This document shows positions 51,665-60,962 of a stretch of 64,000 nt of DNA, piece after piece (position 1 is the stretch's first letter; every line of letters starts with the position of its first letter). The translations under genes and the position numbers were made by a program. The notes beneath the pieces were generated by a model, which was given only the letters and a program-made list of their open reading frames with translations, ran no database searches and was not told the DNA's origin. This DNA comes from Streptomyces longwoodensis (GTDB lineage Bacteria > Actinomycetota > Actinomycetes > Streptomycetales > Streptomycetaceae), in contig NZ_KQ948549.1 of the NCBI RefSeq assembly GCF_001514125.1, forward strand, positions 62,001 to 126,000, written 5' to 3'.

Positions 51665-53260
51665 TTGAGGGAGATACGACCGAACAGGCGGACGGCGGTG
51701 CTCGGTTCGGCCGGTGCGCTGGTCGCTGCGACCCTGATCGCCGGTGCCGTGGCGGCGCCCTCCGCGGGCGCGACCAGCGGCAGCGGCCAGAACCGTGAGC
51801 AGCGGGGCGCCGCGATCGCCGCCGAGCGGGCCGCGAAGGCCGGCATCGCCTGGCAGGACTGCCCGGCGGACTGGGGCCTCGAGAAGCCCATCCAGTGCGG
51901 CTACGTCAGCGTGCCGCTCGACTACGCCCGGCCGAACGGCAAGCAGATCAAGCTCGCCGTCGACCGCATCGGCAACACCGGGAGCAAGGCGGAGCGCCAG
52001 GGCGCCCTCGTCTACAACCCGGGCGGCCCCGGAGGCTCCGGCCTGCGTTTCCCGCGCCGCGTCGTCACCAAGGCCCCCGTGTGGGCCAACGTGGCCAAGG
52101 CCTACGACTTCGTGGGCTTCGACCCGCGCGGCGTCGGCCACTCCGCGCCCATCTCGTGCGTGGACCCGCAGGAGTTCGTCAAGGCGCCCAAGGCCGACCC
52201 GGTGCCCGACTCCGAGGCGGACAAGCTCGCCCAGATCAAGCTCGCCCGCGAGTACGCCGAGGGCTGCTACGAGCGCAGCGCCGAGATGCTGCCGTACATG
52301 ACCACGCCGAACACGGTGCGCGACCTCGACGTCATCCGCGCCGCGCTCGGTGAGAAGAAGCTCAACTACCTGGGCGTCTCCTACGGCACCTACATCGGTG
52401 CGGTCTACGGGACCCTGTTCCCGGGCCACGTGCGCCGCATGGTCGTGGACAGCGTGGTCAACCCCGCGCGCGAGAACATCTGGTACGAGGCCAACCTCGG
52501 CCAGGACATCGCGTTCGAGGGCCGCTGGAAGGACTGGCAGGACTGGGTCGCCGCCAACGACGCCACGTTCCACCTGGGCACCACCCGGGCCGCCGTCCAG
52601 GCCAAGTGGCTTCAGCTGCGGGCCGAGGCGAAGAAGAGCCCGATCGGCGGGGTCGTCGGCCCGGCCGAGCTGATCTCCTTCTTCCAGGGCGCCCCGTACT
52701 ACGACTCGTCGTGGATCCCGGTGGCGACGGTCTTCAGCAAGTACTTCGCCGGGGACACCCAGGCCCTGGTCGACGCCGCCGCCCCGGACCTGACGGACAC
52801 GGCCGGCAACATCGCCTCGGAGAACAGCAACGCCGTCTACACGGCCGTCGAGTGCGTGGACGCCAAGTGGCCCACCGACTGGCGCACCTGGAACCGGGAC
52901 AACACCCGGCTGCACAAGGACTACCCGTTCCTCACCTGGGCCAACGCCTGGATGAACCTCCCGTGCGCCTACTGGCCGGTCAAGCAGCAGACGCCGGTGG
53001 ACGTCAAGACGCACAAGGGCCTGCCGCCCGTGCTGATCGTGCAGTCGGAGCGGGACGCGGCCACCCCGTACGAGGGTGCCGTCGAGCTGCACAAGCGCTT
53101 CAAGGGCTCCCGCCTGATCACCGAGAAGGACGCGGGCTCCCACGGTGTCACCAGCCTGGTGAACCCGTGCATCAACCCGAAGGTCGACGCGTACCTGCTC
53201 AACGGAACGGTGGACGGCGCGGACGTGACCTGCGCCCCGCACGCCACGCCGAAGCCGTAA
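51665..53260 (+). CDS. tap: Secreted tripeptidyl aminopeptidase (alpha/beta hydrolase fold)
   Basis: A 531-residue exported peptidase that removes N-terminal tripeptides. The signal peptide (RPNRRTAVLGSAGALVAATL, then an AxA region near residue 37) leads into a proteinase core with the oxyanion motif NPGGPGGSG, the nucleophile elbow GVSYGTY (Ser about residue 239), Asp about 464 in SERDAATP and His about 493 in GSHGV. The sequence closely resembles S. lividans/S. coelicolor Tap, which is also next to urease genes. Start is TTG, behind GGGGGAG. A strong terminator follows. Confidence 0.95.
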   Translation: MREIRPNRRTAVLGSAGALVAATLIAGAVAAPSAGATSGSGQNREQRGAAIAAERAAKAGIAWQDCPADWGLEKPIQCGYVSVPLDYARPNGKQIKLAVDRIGNTGSKAERQGALVYNPGGPGGSGLRFPRRVVTKAPVWANVAKAYDFVGFDPRGVGHSAPISCVDPQEFVKAPKADPVPDSEADKLAQIKLAREYAEGCYERSAEMLPYMTTPNTVRDLDVIRAALGEKKLNYLGVSYGTYIGAVYGTLFPGHVRRMVVDSVVNPARENIWYEANLGQDIAFEGRWKDWQDWVAANDATFHLGTTRAAVQAKWLQLRAEAKKSPIGGVVGPAELISFFQGAPYYDSSWIPVATVFSKYFAGDTQALVDAAAPDLTDTAGNIASENSNAVYTAVECVDAKWPTDWRTWNRDNTRLHKDYPFLTWANAWMNLPCAYWPVKQQTPVDVKTHKGLPPVLIVQSERDAATPYEGAVELHKRFKGSRLITEKDAGSHGVTSLVNPCINPKVDAYLLNGTVDGADVTCAPHATPKP

Positions 53261-53288
53261 GGACGCGGTAGCACCCAGGGGACACGCG

Positions 53289-53322
53289 AAGGGGCGGTCG
53301 GAAAGCCATCCGACCGCCCCTT
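53289..53322. terminator. Bidirectional terminator after tap
   Basis: AAGGGGCGGTCGG pairs perfectly with its complement across an eight-base loop, followed by T. It lies between tap and the convergent acyltransferase gene. Confidence 0.92.
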
Positions 53323-53356
53323 TCCCGTGCGCCCGGGCCCGCGGACCCGCCCTCCG

Positions 53357-54082
53357 TCAGCGGAGCGGCAGCCTGCGGAACCTGCGCTCCCGCGCGGCCT
53401 CGGCGGCCGCCTCCTGCGCCTTGACGTCGGCCGCGTACCGGTCGACGTACTCCTGCCCGGACAGCGACAGGATGGCGTACATGATCTCGTCGGTGACGGC
53501 GCGCAGGACCGCCTTCTCGTTCTCCATGCCGGCGTAGCGGGAGAAGTCCAGCGGCTCGCCGAAGCGGATGGCGACGGGGCGGAGGTGGGGCACGACCCTG
53601 CCGGGCGGCTGCGCCTCGAAGGTGCCGATCATCGCGCACGGGACCACCGGCACCCCCGCCCTGAGCGCCATCACCGCCACGCCCACCTTCCCCTTGTACA
53701 GGCGGCCGTCGTGCGAACGGGTGCCCTCCGGGTAGATGCCGAGCAACTCGCCCTTGCCGAGCACCCCGAGGCCCTCGCGGATGGCGGCCTGGCCCGCCTC
53801 CTTGCCGGAACGGTCCACCGGGATCTGCCCGGCGCTGCGGAAGAAGGCCGCGGTGAGCCGTCCCTTGACGCCGGGGCCGGTGAAGTACTCCGCCTTGGCG
53901 AGGAAGGTGATGCGCCGCTTGAGCACCGCCGGCATGAGGAAGTGGTCGGAGAACGACAGGTGGTTGCCGGCCACGATGGCCGCCCCCGTCTCCGGCACGT
54001 GCTCCAGGCCCTCGATGCGCGGCCGGAACAGCAGCCTCAGCAGCGGTCCCAACACCACGTATTTCAGCAGGTAGTAGAACAA
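53357..54082 (-). CDS. PlsC-type lysophospholipid acyltransferase
   Basis: A 241-residue 1-acyl-glycerol-3-phosphate acyltransferase-like enzyme. The catalytic HX4D is in GNHLSFSDHFLMP, near residue 40. The substrate-binding motif is IYPEGTRSHDGRL. A short hydrophobic N-terminus would hold it at the membrane. Start is TTG at 54082 with GGAGGAG nine bases upstream. Acceptor specificity is not clear. Confidence 0.9.
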   Translation of the reverse strand: MFYYLLKYVVLGPLLRLLFRPRIEGLEHVPETGAAIVAGNHLSFSDHFLMPAVLKRRITFLAKAEYFTGPGVKGRLTAAFFRSAGQIPVDRSGKEAGQAAIREGLGVLGKGELLGIYPEGTRSHDGRLYKGKVGVAVMALRAGVPVVPCAMIGTFEAQPPGRVVPHLRPVAIRFGEPLDFSRYAGMENEKAVLRAVTDEIMYAILSLSGQEYVDRYAADVKAQEAAAEAARERRFRRLPLR

Positions 54083-54238
54083 CGGGGTGCTCCTCCGTCC
54101 ACCGGACCGGTCCGGCCCCCCGGGTGACCCACCGTGTTCCAGCAGGTCAACCGGCGGGCCGTGGGGCTGTCAGTGTAGGCGCGGCGGGGTGCGGCCGGAA
54201 CCGTCGCGCGCACCGTCCGCCCGGTGCGTGACGGGGCG

Positions 54239-55486
54239 TCACAACCGCACGATCACCAGCGCCGTGTCGTCCGTCGCCCCGCCGGGCGGCAGCAGTTCCA
54301 GCAGCACGGCGTCGGCCAGGAACTCCGGGTCCTCGTCGCGGTGGCGGGCCAGGGACGCGGCGAGCCGGGACAGACCGGTGTCGATGTCCTCGTGGCGCCG
54401 CTCCACCAGCCCGTCGGTGTACAGCGCGAGCGTGGCGCCCTCGCCGTAGCGGGTGCCCGCCTGGGGCCTGGGCGTCGGCTCGGGACGCGCGTCCAGCGGC
54501 GGGTCGGTGGCGCGGTCGAGGAACTCCACGCGGCCGTCGCGGTGCACGAGGACGGGCGGGGGGTGGCCCGCGCTGGAGTAGGTGATCCTGCGGTCCTCGA
54601 AGTCGATGAACGTGGTGACCGCGGTGGCCGACTCGGCGCCGTCCACGACGTGGGCGTAGCGCCCGAGCACGTCCAGCGCCTGGGCCGGCCCGTCCGCGAC
54701 CCGGGAGGCGGCGCTGAGCGCGCTGCGCAGCTGCCCCATCACCCCGGCCGCCTCCAAGCCGTGCCCGACGACGTCGCCGACGGACACGCCGATGCGGTTG
54801 CCGCCGACCAGGTCGACCAGGTCGTACCAGTCGCCGCACACGTTGAGCGCGCCGACCGCCGGCCGGTAACGCACCGCCACCTGCCGGTACTTGACCTGGG
54901 GCCGGGCGGGCAGCATGGCCTCCTGCAGGGCGAGCGCGACCTCGCGTTCGCGGGCGTGCGCCTGGCGCAGCCGTTCGTTGAGCTGCTGCAGCTCGCGGGC
55001 CCGGGTGTACAGCTCGGCCTCCAGGACGCGGGCGCGACTGCCGGCCCGGGAGGCGTCCCGGCGGCCCCGGGCGCGGATCAGCTCGGTGACCTCCTCGACA
55101 CGGTGCACCACCAGCACCACCGAGCCGTCGGGCCCGAGCACCGGGGTGTTGACCGGGCTCCAGTACCGCTCCTCCCACTCGCCGGGCCGCTCGGGGACCT
55201 CCACGTCATAGCGCTGGAGGGCCATCGTGTCCCGCTCGCCGGTGGTCACGGCCCTGCGCAGGGACGCCTCCAGGTTGCGCATGCCGCTCGCGGCCGGGTC
55301 GTGCGGGTTCTCGGGGAAGACGTCGAACAGGTGCCGGCCCACCACCTGGTCCCGGGGGCGTCCCGCGCCCCGCAGGAACTCGGCGTTCGCGTCGGCGATC
55401 ACCAGGTCCGGCGTGAGCAGGGCCACCCCGCCGGGCAGGGCCTGGAACACCGCCGCGTAGTCGATCACCGTGCCGTCCATGACCAC
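54239..55486 (-). CDS. PAS-SpoIIE family protein phosphatase
   Basis: A 415-residue PP2C-type serine phosphatase. A PAS domain covers about 1-125 (PGGVALLTPDLVIADANAEFL at 55447 to 55385). A short coiled coil follows near 130-175, and a SpoIIE domain at about 185-415. Metal-site motifs are intact: GDWYDLVDL, VGDVVGHGLEAAG, LYTDGLVERR and DDTALVIVRL. It should dephosphorylate an STAS-type anti-anti-sigma factor in response to a PAS signal. The GTG at 55486 is favoured; ATG 55480 is possible. It follows another SpoIIE gene on the same strand with a 94-base gap. Confidence 0.92.
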   Translation of the reverse strand: MVMDGTVIDYAAVFQALPGGVALLTPDLVIADANAEFLRGAGRPRDQVVGRHLFDVFPENPHDPAASGMRNLEASLRRAVTTGERDTMALQRYDVEVPERPGEWEERYWSPVNTPVLGPDGSVVLVVHRVEEVTELIRARGRRDASRAGSRARVLEAELYTRARELQQLNERLRQAHAREREVALALQEAMLPARPQVKYRQVAVRYRPAVGALNVCGDWYDLVDLVGGNRIGVSVGDVVGHGLEAAGVMGQLRSALSAASRVADGPAQALDVLGRYAHVVDGAESATAVTTFIDFEDRRITYSSAGHPPPVLVHRDGRVEFLDRATDPPLDARPEPTPRPQAGTRYGEGATLALYTDGLVERRHEDIDTGLSRLAASLARHRDEDPEFLADAVLLELLPPGGATDDTALVIVRL

Positions 55487-55580
55487 GCCCCATCCTGCCC
55501 GGTCTGCGCCATCTTCTCATCGTCGGCCTTCCGCCGCCGGACGCTCCCGGCGGAGCCGCCCGCCGCCCGGCCGGGCGCCC

Positions 55581-58061
55581 TCATCCGAAGCCCTCGCCGT
55601 CGGCGCCGCCGTCCAGCGGCTGCTCGGCCCAGATGATCTTCCCCTCGGGGGTGAACCGGGTGCCCCAGCGCCGGGTGAACCGGGACACCAGCAGCAGCCC
55701 GCGCCCGCCCTCGTCCGTGGTGCGCGGATGCCGCAGATGGGGTGCGGTCGCCCCGCCGTCGTACACCTCGCACACCAGCGAGCGCCCCCGCAGCAGCCGC
55801 ACCCGGATCGGGCCGTGCGCGTGCCGGATGGCGTTCGTGACCAGCTCGCTCACCACCAGCTCCACGGTGAACGCCAGGTCCTCCAGGCCCCACTCCGCCA
55901 GCCGGCGGCTCGCCGTGCGGCGGGCGTCGGCCACCGCCGCGGGGTCGGCCGGCACCTCCCACTCGGCGACCCGGCCCGCGTCCAGGCGCCGGGTGCGGGC
56001 CATCAGCAGCGCCACGTCGTCGTGCGGCTGGTCCGGCGCCAGCGCGTCGATCAGCGCGCGGCAGCGCAGTTCCAGCGAGTCGGCCCGCCGCCCCAGGGCG
56101 CGGCGCAGCCGGTCCCGGTCCGCGTCCGGTGCCCCCTGTCCGCCGCGCGTGAGCAGCCCGTCCGTGTGCAGCGCGAGGGTGCTGCCGTCGGGCAGGTCCA
56201 GCTCGACCGCCTCGAAGGGCGGTCCGCCGGTGCCGAGCGCCGGGCCCTGCGGCAGGTCGACGAAGCGGACGTCCCCGCCGGGCAGCACCACCGCGGGGGC
56301 CGGATGCCCTGCTGCCGCCATGGCACACCGCCCGTCGACCGGGTCGTAGACCACGTACAGGCACCCCGAGCCCACCTGGCGCGCGTCCTGTTCGGGCGGC
56401 GGGTCCACGGCCGCGCCCTCCTCGCGGTCCCGCCCCACCAGGTCGTCGAGGTGGGCGAGGACCTCGTCCGGCGGCAGGTCCAGCGCGGCCAGCGTGCGCA
56501 CCGCCGTGCGCAGCCGCCCCATGGCCGCCGCCGCGCCGATGCCGTGCCCGGGCACCTCGCCCACCACCAGCGCCACCCGCGCGCCCGACAGCGGGATCAG
56601 GTCGTACCAGTCACCGCCCAGCCCGGTCAGCTCGTCGGCCGGGCGGTAGCACGCGGCCACCTCCACCGCGTCCTGCTCGGGCAGCCGGCGCGGGAGCAGG
56701 CTGCGCTGGAGCACCAGGGCCGCGTCGCGCTCCCGGGTGTAGCGGCGGGCGTTGTCCACGCACACCGCCGCCCGGGAGACCAGGTCCTCGGCCAGGCTGA
56801 CGTCGTCCTCGTCGAACGGCTCCAGCCGGTGCCGCCGGAAGAACGTCGCGGTCCCGAGCGTGACGCCCCGGGCGCGCAGCGGCACGACGAGGACGCTGTG
56901 CGCGCCCGGGTCCGGCACGGCGGCCGCACCGTCGCCCGGGTCCCGTGACGTCCACGCGTCGCCCTCGGGGTCGAGCCGGGTCTCGCGCCAGGGGCGCCCC
57001 GTGGCGAGCGCCCGCAGCGGTGGCGACCCGGGCAGGTACACGGCGGGGTCGCCGATGCCGACGGCGGCCCCGGGGCCGTCCTCGTCCACCGACCGGTGCC
57101 CGACCCGGCGCAGCGGCCCCACCGCCGCGCCGCCCCGGGGACCGGGGGCGGGCTCCGCGCCCCGCAGCACGGACTCCAGCAGGTCCACGGCGACGAGGTC
57201 GGCGAAGTCCGGCACCGCCACGTCGGCGAGCTCCTGGCCCGTGCGCACCGGGTCCAGGCCGCTCCCGATGCGCTGCCCGGCCCGGTCGAGGAGCGCCAGC
57301 CGCTGCCGCGCCCGGTGCCGGTCGGTCACGTCGATCACCGTGTAGTAGACGCCCATCGGCCGGCCGTGGTCGTCGTCGAGCCGGGTGAACGACATCATGT
57401 GGGCCGTCTCGCGGTGCGGCGCGGACCGCACGCGCCCCACGTGCTCGTGGTCGATGACCGGCTCGCCGGTCGCCAGTACCCGCCGCATGATCGCCTCGAT
57501 CGGCTCCGCGCTCACCCCGGGCTGGACGTCCGCGAGGCGCATCCCGAGCCGGCTGGCCGGGGCCCCGCCGCCGAACCGGGCCAGCGCCGCGTTGGACCAC
57601 ACGAACCGCAGGTCGGTGTCGACGATCGCGATGCCGATGGGGGAGCCGGAGACCATCTGCTCCAGCACCCCGCGGTCCAGGTCCCAACCGGCTGCCCTGG
57701 CCGCGCGGCCCGCGTCGTGCATCAGCAGCAGCCAGCGCGCGGGCCCCTGCCCGTCGGCCGCCGGGGTCATGCGCACCATCAGCTCCACCGGCAGGCCGTC
57801 CCGGCGCCGGGCGGTCAGCAGCCCCGCCCAGCCGCCGTCGGCCCGGCAGTGGGCCAGCAGCCCGGGCAGCCGGGCCGCGTCCTCCTCGCCCAGCAGCCGC
57901 GTCAGCCGCGTGCCGACCACCTCCGCGGCGGGGTACGCCAGCAGCCGCCGCGCGTTCCCGGTCCAGCTCGTGATCACGCCGTCCGCGTCGAGCAGCACCG
58001 GCGCGGCGTCGGCCACGCCGGCCCAGCGGCGGGCGACGTCATGGTTCTCGTCAGCGCCCAC
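55581..58061 (-). CDS. PAS-PAS-GAF-SpoIIE-HATPase multidomain regulator
   Basis: An 826-residue cytoplasmic signalling protein. Two PAS domains (about 10-110 and 125-245) are followed by a GAF domain (about 255-420), a SpoIIE phosphatase domain (about 445-660) and a C-terminal HATPase (about 690-820) with VSELVTNAIRHAHG and DEGGRGLLLVSRF. It thus combines a phosphatase and an anti-sigma-like kinase in one chain. In the phosphatase the canonical GDVxGHG reads GEVPGHG, so a metal-binding Asp is replaced by Glu. Start is GTG 58061 with GAGAGG upstream; an in-frame ATG at 58121 is an alternative. Confidence 0.9.
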   Translation of the reverse strand: MGADENHDVARRWAGVADAAPVLLDADGVITSWTGNARRLLAYPAAEVVGTRLTRLLGEEDAARLPGLLAHCRADGGWAGLLTARRRDGLPVELMVRMTPAADGQGPARWLLLMHDAGRAARAAGWDLDRGVLEQMVSGSPIGIAIVDTDLRFVWSNAALARFGGGAPASRLGMRLADVQPGVSAEPIEAIMRRVLATGEPVIDHEHVGRVRSAPHRETAHMMSFTRLDDDHGRPMGVYYTVIDVTDRHRARQRLALLDRAGQRIGSGLDPVRTGQELADVAVPDFADLVAVDLLESVLRGAEPAPGPRGGAAVGPLRRVGHRSVDEDGPGAAVGIGDPAVYLPGSPPLRALATGRPWRETRLDPEGDAWTSRDPGDGAAAVPDPGAHSVLVVPLRARGVTLGTATFFRRHRLEPFDEDDVSLAEDLVSRAAVCVDNARRYTRERDAALVLQRSLLPRRLPEQDAVEVAACYRPADELTGLGGDWYDLIPLSGARVALVVGEVPGHGIGAAAAMGRLRTAVRTLAALDLPPDEVLAHLDDLVGRDREEGAAVDPPPEQDARQVGSGCLYVVYDPVDGRCAMAAAGHPAPAVVLPGGDVRFVDLPQGPALGTGGPPFEAVELDLPDGSTLALHTDGLLTRGGQGAPDADRDRLRRALGRRADSLELRCRALIDALAPDQPHDDVALLMARTRRLDAGRVAEWEVPADPAAVADARRTASRRLAEWGLEDLAFTVELVVSELVTNAIRHAHGPIRVRLLRGRSLVCEVYDGGATAPHLRHPRTTDEGGRGLLLVSRFTRRWGTRFTPEGKIIWAEQPLDGGADGEGFG

Positions 58062-58159
58062 GACCGGCCTCTCTGTCGCTGAGCGTGGTCCACCACCTCG
58101 TTGCCTCCCTTCACCCTGCACGCAGCGGAGGAGGTCGGCGACCCGGGACGGTGGTCACG

Positions 58160-58190
58160 ACGGGGGGCGCCGTCGGGCGGCGCCCCCCGT
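58160..58190. terminator. Terminator of the lrp-guanidine enzyme-rocD unit
   Basis: ACGGGGGGCGCCG pairs perfectly with its complement across a five-base loop, 19 bases past the rocD stop on the minus strand. It also insulates the SpoIIE gene promoter. Confidence 0.88.
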
Positions 58191-58208
58191 GCCCGGTGTC
58201 CGCCCAGG

Positions 58209-59435
58209 TCAGGCGTCCACCGCCAGCACCTTCTCCAGCGAGGCCAGCGCCGAGGTCAGCTCGTCCGCGGTGATCGTCAGCGGCGGAGCCAGGCGGATCG
58301 TCGAGCCGTGGGTGTCCTTGGCCAGGATCCCCTCCCGCATCAGCCGCTCACTGACCGCGCGGCCGGTGCCGAGCGCCGGGTCGACGTCCACGCCCGCCCA
58401 CAGCCCGCGCGAGCGGAACCCGACGACGCCCCGGCCGACCAGCGCGGCCAGGCCGTCCCGCAGGACCTCTCCCAGCTCGGCCGCCCGGCGCTGGAACACG
58501 CCGGTCTCCAGCAGCTCCACCACCGCCGTGCCGACGGCCGCCGCCAGCGGGTTGCCGCCGAACGTCGACCCGTGCTCGCCCGGGTGCAGCACGCCCAGCA
58601 CCTCCCGGCGGCCCACCACGGCCGACACCGGCACGATGCCGCCGCCGAGCGCCTTGCCCAGCAGCACGACGTCCGGGACGACGTCCTCGTGCTGCACGGC
58701 GAGGGTGTGCCCGGTGCGGCCGAGCCCGGACTGGATCTCGTCCGCGACGAACAGGCAGCCGGCGCGGCGGGTCAGCTCCCGCACGCCTGCGAGGTAGCCG
58801 TCGTCCGGGATGTTCACGCCCGCCTCGCCCTGGATGGGCTCGATGAGCACCGCCGCCGTGGTCTCGTCGACCGCGGCCTCCAGCGCGGCCAGGTCGTTGT
58901 ACGGCACGATCCGGAAGCCCGGGGTGAAGGGGCCGAAGCCCGAGCGGGCCGTCTCGTCCGTGGAGAAGCTGACGATCGTCGTGGTACGGCCGTGGAAGTT
59001 GTCCGCGGCCACCACGATCGTCGCCCGGTCCGCGGGGACGCCCTTGACGTCGTAGGCCCACTTGCGGGCCAGCTTGATGCCGCTCTCCACCGCCTCCGCG
59101 CCGGTGTTCATCGGCAGCACCATGTCCTGTCCGGTCAGCCCCGCCAGCCGCTCCGCGAACCCGGCGAGCCGGTCGTTGTGGAAGGCCCGCGAGGTCAGCG
59201 TGAGCCGGTCGAGCTGGCGGTGGGCGGCCTCGACCAGCGCCGGGTGGCGGTGGCCGAAGTTGAGCGCCGAGTACCCGGCCAGCATGTCGAGGTAGCGGCG
59301 CCCCTCGACGTCCTCCACCCAGGCCCCCTCGGCACGGGCGACGACCACCGGCAGCGGATGGTAGTTGTGCGCGAGGACCGGCTCCTCGGCGCGGATCAGC
59401 TCGTCGGAGGTGCGCGGGTGCGTGGGTGCGGTCAT
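58209..59435 (-). CDS. rocD: Ornithine aminotransferase
   Basis: A 408-residue class III PLP aminotransferase that turns ornithine into glutamate-5-semialdehyde. Diagnostic stretches are GYSALNFGHRHP, MNTGAEAVESGIKLARKW, ADEIQSGLGRTG and the PLP lysine in LLGKALGGGIVPVSA. Its ATG shares one base with the stop of the guanidine-modifying enzyme gene (TGATG), so the two are translationally coupled. This suggests that the upstream enzyme supplies its substrate. Confidence 0.94.
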   Translation of the reverse strand: MTAPTHPRTSDELIRAEEPVLAHNYHPLPVVVARAEGAWVEDVEGRRYLDMLAGYSALNFGHRHPALVEAAHRQLDRLTLTSRAFHNDRLAGFAERLAGLTGQDMVLPMNTGAEAVESGIKLARKWAYDVKGVPADRATIVVAADNFHGRTTTIVSFSTDETARSGFGPFTPGFRIVPYNDLAALEAAVDETTAAVLIEPIQGEAGVNIPDDGYLAGVRELTRRAGCLFVADEIQSGLGRTGHTLAVQHEDVVPDVVLLGKALGGGIVPVSAVVGRREVLGVLHPGEHGSTFGGNPLAAAVGTAVVELLETGVFQRRAAELGEVLRDGLAALVGRGVVGFRSRGLWAGVDVDPALGTGRAVSERLMREGILAKDTHGSTIRLAPPLTITADELTSALASLEKVLAVDA

Positions 59436-60244
59436 CAGCGGATCTCCTGGGTGCAGCACTTGATGCCCCCGCCGGCCTTGTGCAGCTCGGACAGGTCGAC
59501 GGGGACGGGGACGTAGCCGTGCTCGGCGACACGGGCGGCGAGCGCCTCGGCCCGGGGCGCGATGAAGACGTGGCGGCCGTCGGACACGGAGTTCAGGCCG
59601 AACGCCAGCGCGTCCTCCCGGGTGGCGACCACCGCGTCCGGGTAGAGCCGCGCCAGCACCTCCCGGCTGCCCGGCGAGAACGCCTCCGGATAGTAGGCGA
59701 TGTTGTCGTCGTCGAGGACGAACAGCGCCGTGTCCAGGTGGTAGAAGTACGGGTCCACCAGGGTCAGCCCGATCACCGGGTGCCCCAGCACCTCCTGGGC
59801 CTCGCGGTGCGCGTCCCGGGTGGTGCGGAACCCGGTGCCGGCCAGGATGTAGCGGCCCGTCCACACCAGGTCGCCCTCGCCCTCGCAGACGCTGCGCGGA
59901 CGGTGGACGGGATAGCCGGCCGACGTGAACCACGTCTCGTAGTGCAGGGACTCGGGGCGCCGCTCGGGCGCGTGGAAGAGGGAGCCGAGGACGCGGCCGT
60001 CGACGACGACCGCCGAGTTCGCGGCGAAGACCATGTCGGGCAGGCCCGGCACGGGCTCCACGGTGTCCACGTCGTGGCCGTGGGCACGGTAGGCGCTGAT
60101 CAGGCCGTGCCACTGTTCCTGCGCCAGGTCGACGTCGACGGGGGTGTCGGGGTGCATCCAGGGGTTGATGGAGTACCGCACGGCGAAGTGTCTGGGTTCG
60201 CAGACGAGAAAGCGCCGGCGGCGCGGCACACGGGTGTCGGACAC
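59435..60244 (-). CDS. ddaH: Guanidine-modifying enzyme: dimethylarginine hydrolase or arginine dihydrolase/deiminase type
   Basis: A 269-residue single-domain GME-superfamily protein. The catalytic histidine is near residue 169 (YFYHLDTAL), acidic residues lie in EGEGDLVW, and the nucleophilic cysteine is in the C-terminal GGGIKCCTQE (263/264). The early motif MVFAANSAVV carries an asparagine where ArgZ-type arginine dihydrolases have one. It is commonly annotated as dimethylargininase. Coupling to rocD makes an enzyme that yields ornithine (arginine dihydrolase) an attractive alternative. Start is GTG 60244, with GGAGG about ten bases upstream. Confidence 0.8.
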   Translation of the reverse strand: MSDTRVPRRRRFLVCEPRHFAVRYSINPWMHPDTPVDVDLAQEQWHGLISAYRAHGHDVDTVEPVPGLPDMVFAANSAVVVDGRVLGSLFHAPERRPESLHYETWFTSAGYPVHRPRSVCEGEGDLVWTGRYILAGTGFRTTRDAHREAQEVLGHPVIGLTLVDPYFYHLDTALFVLDDDNIAYYPEAFSPGSREVLARLYPDAVVATREDALAFGLNSVSDGRHVFIAPRAEALAARVAEHGYVPVPVDLSELHKAGGGIKCCTQEIR

Positions 60245-60353
60245 AGAGGGGTTCCTCCGTTGCTCCTCCGCACGTCCTGCGGTGTCTACGGTGGGTTGAC
60301 ACCACGGTAGGAAGGGACCGAACCGCTCGACAAGGAACGAAAGCTGCGCGTCG

Positions 60354-60375
60354 GCGCAACGATGCTGCGTTGTGC
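60354..60375. promoter_or_regulatory. Candidate Lrp site upstream of ddaH-rocD
   Basis: GCGCAAC-N8-GTTGTGC is an imperfect inverted repeat (six of seven pairs) between the lrp stop and the ddaH start. Its size and asymmetry suit an Lrp/AsnC dimer. Confidence 0.4.
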
Positions 60376-60381
60376 GGCCCC

Positions 60382-60873
60382 TCAGCGCACGTCCGGTGCG
60401 GCGTGGATGGCTCCCGCCTCCGGGCTCTCCGGCAGCAGGTGGGACAGCACCATGACACTGATCGTCTTGCGGATGAACGGCTCGGCGCGGATGCGCTCCA
60501 GCACCTCCTCGAAGTGCTCCACGTCCCGCGCCCGCACGTGCAGCAGCGCGTCCGCGCCCCCCGTCACCGTCATCGCCGCGGTGATCTCCGGATGGTGGCG
60601 CACCACCTCCGCCAGCCGCCGGGGCGGTGCCGCGCCCTCGCAGTACACCTCGACGTACGCCTCCGTGCGCCAGCCCAGCGCCGACGGCTTGACCGTGGCG
60701 GTGTACCCGGTGATCACGCCCGCCTCGCGCAGCCGGTCCACGCGCCGCTTCACCGCCGTCGACGACAGTCCGATCGCCGTGCCGATCTCCGCGAAACTCG
60801 TCCGGGCGTTCGCCATCAGCGCCGTGAGGATCTTCCGGTCGAGCTCGTCGAAGGACGCGGGGCCGCTGTTCAT
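60382..60873 (-). CDS. Lrp/AsnC family regulator of the arginine/ornithine unit
   Basis: A 163-residue feast/famine regulator. The N-terminal HTH includes TSFAEIGTAIGLSSTAVKRRV (60810 to 60750), and the RAM domain includes TGGADALLHVRARDVEHFEEVL. It lies just upstream of ddaH and rocD on the same strand and is the obvious regulator of that pair, probably sensing arginine or ornithine. The divergent LytTR response-regulator gene starts 89 bases away. Confidence 0.92.
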   Translation of the reverse strand: MNSGPASFDELDRKILTALMANARTSFAEIGTAIGLSSTAVKRRVDRLREAGVITGYTATVKPSALGWRTEAYVEVYCEGAAPPRRLAEVVRHHPEITAAMTVTGGADALLHVRARDVEHFEEVLERIRAEPFIRKTISVMVLSHLLPESPEAGAIHAAPDVR

Positions 60874-60925
60874 GGAGGCACTGTAAGCGGCACCGCACCC
60901 CGCGCGGACCTCCGCGCCGGGCCCG

Positions 60926-60954
60926 TGTCCAGCCGTGCGGATTGCTCCTACACT
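60926..60954 (+). promoter_or_regulatory. Promoter of the LytTR response-regulator operon
   Basis: TGTCCA (60926-60931) and TACACT (60949-60954) with 17-base spacing give a plausible vegetative promoter only nine bases before the ATG at 60963, so the transcript is likely leaderless or nearly so. Confidence 0.5.
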
Positions 60955-60962
60955 CCACCTTC

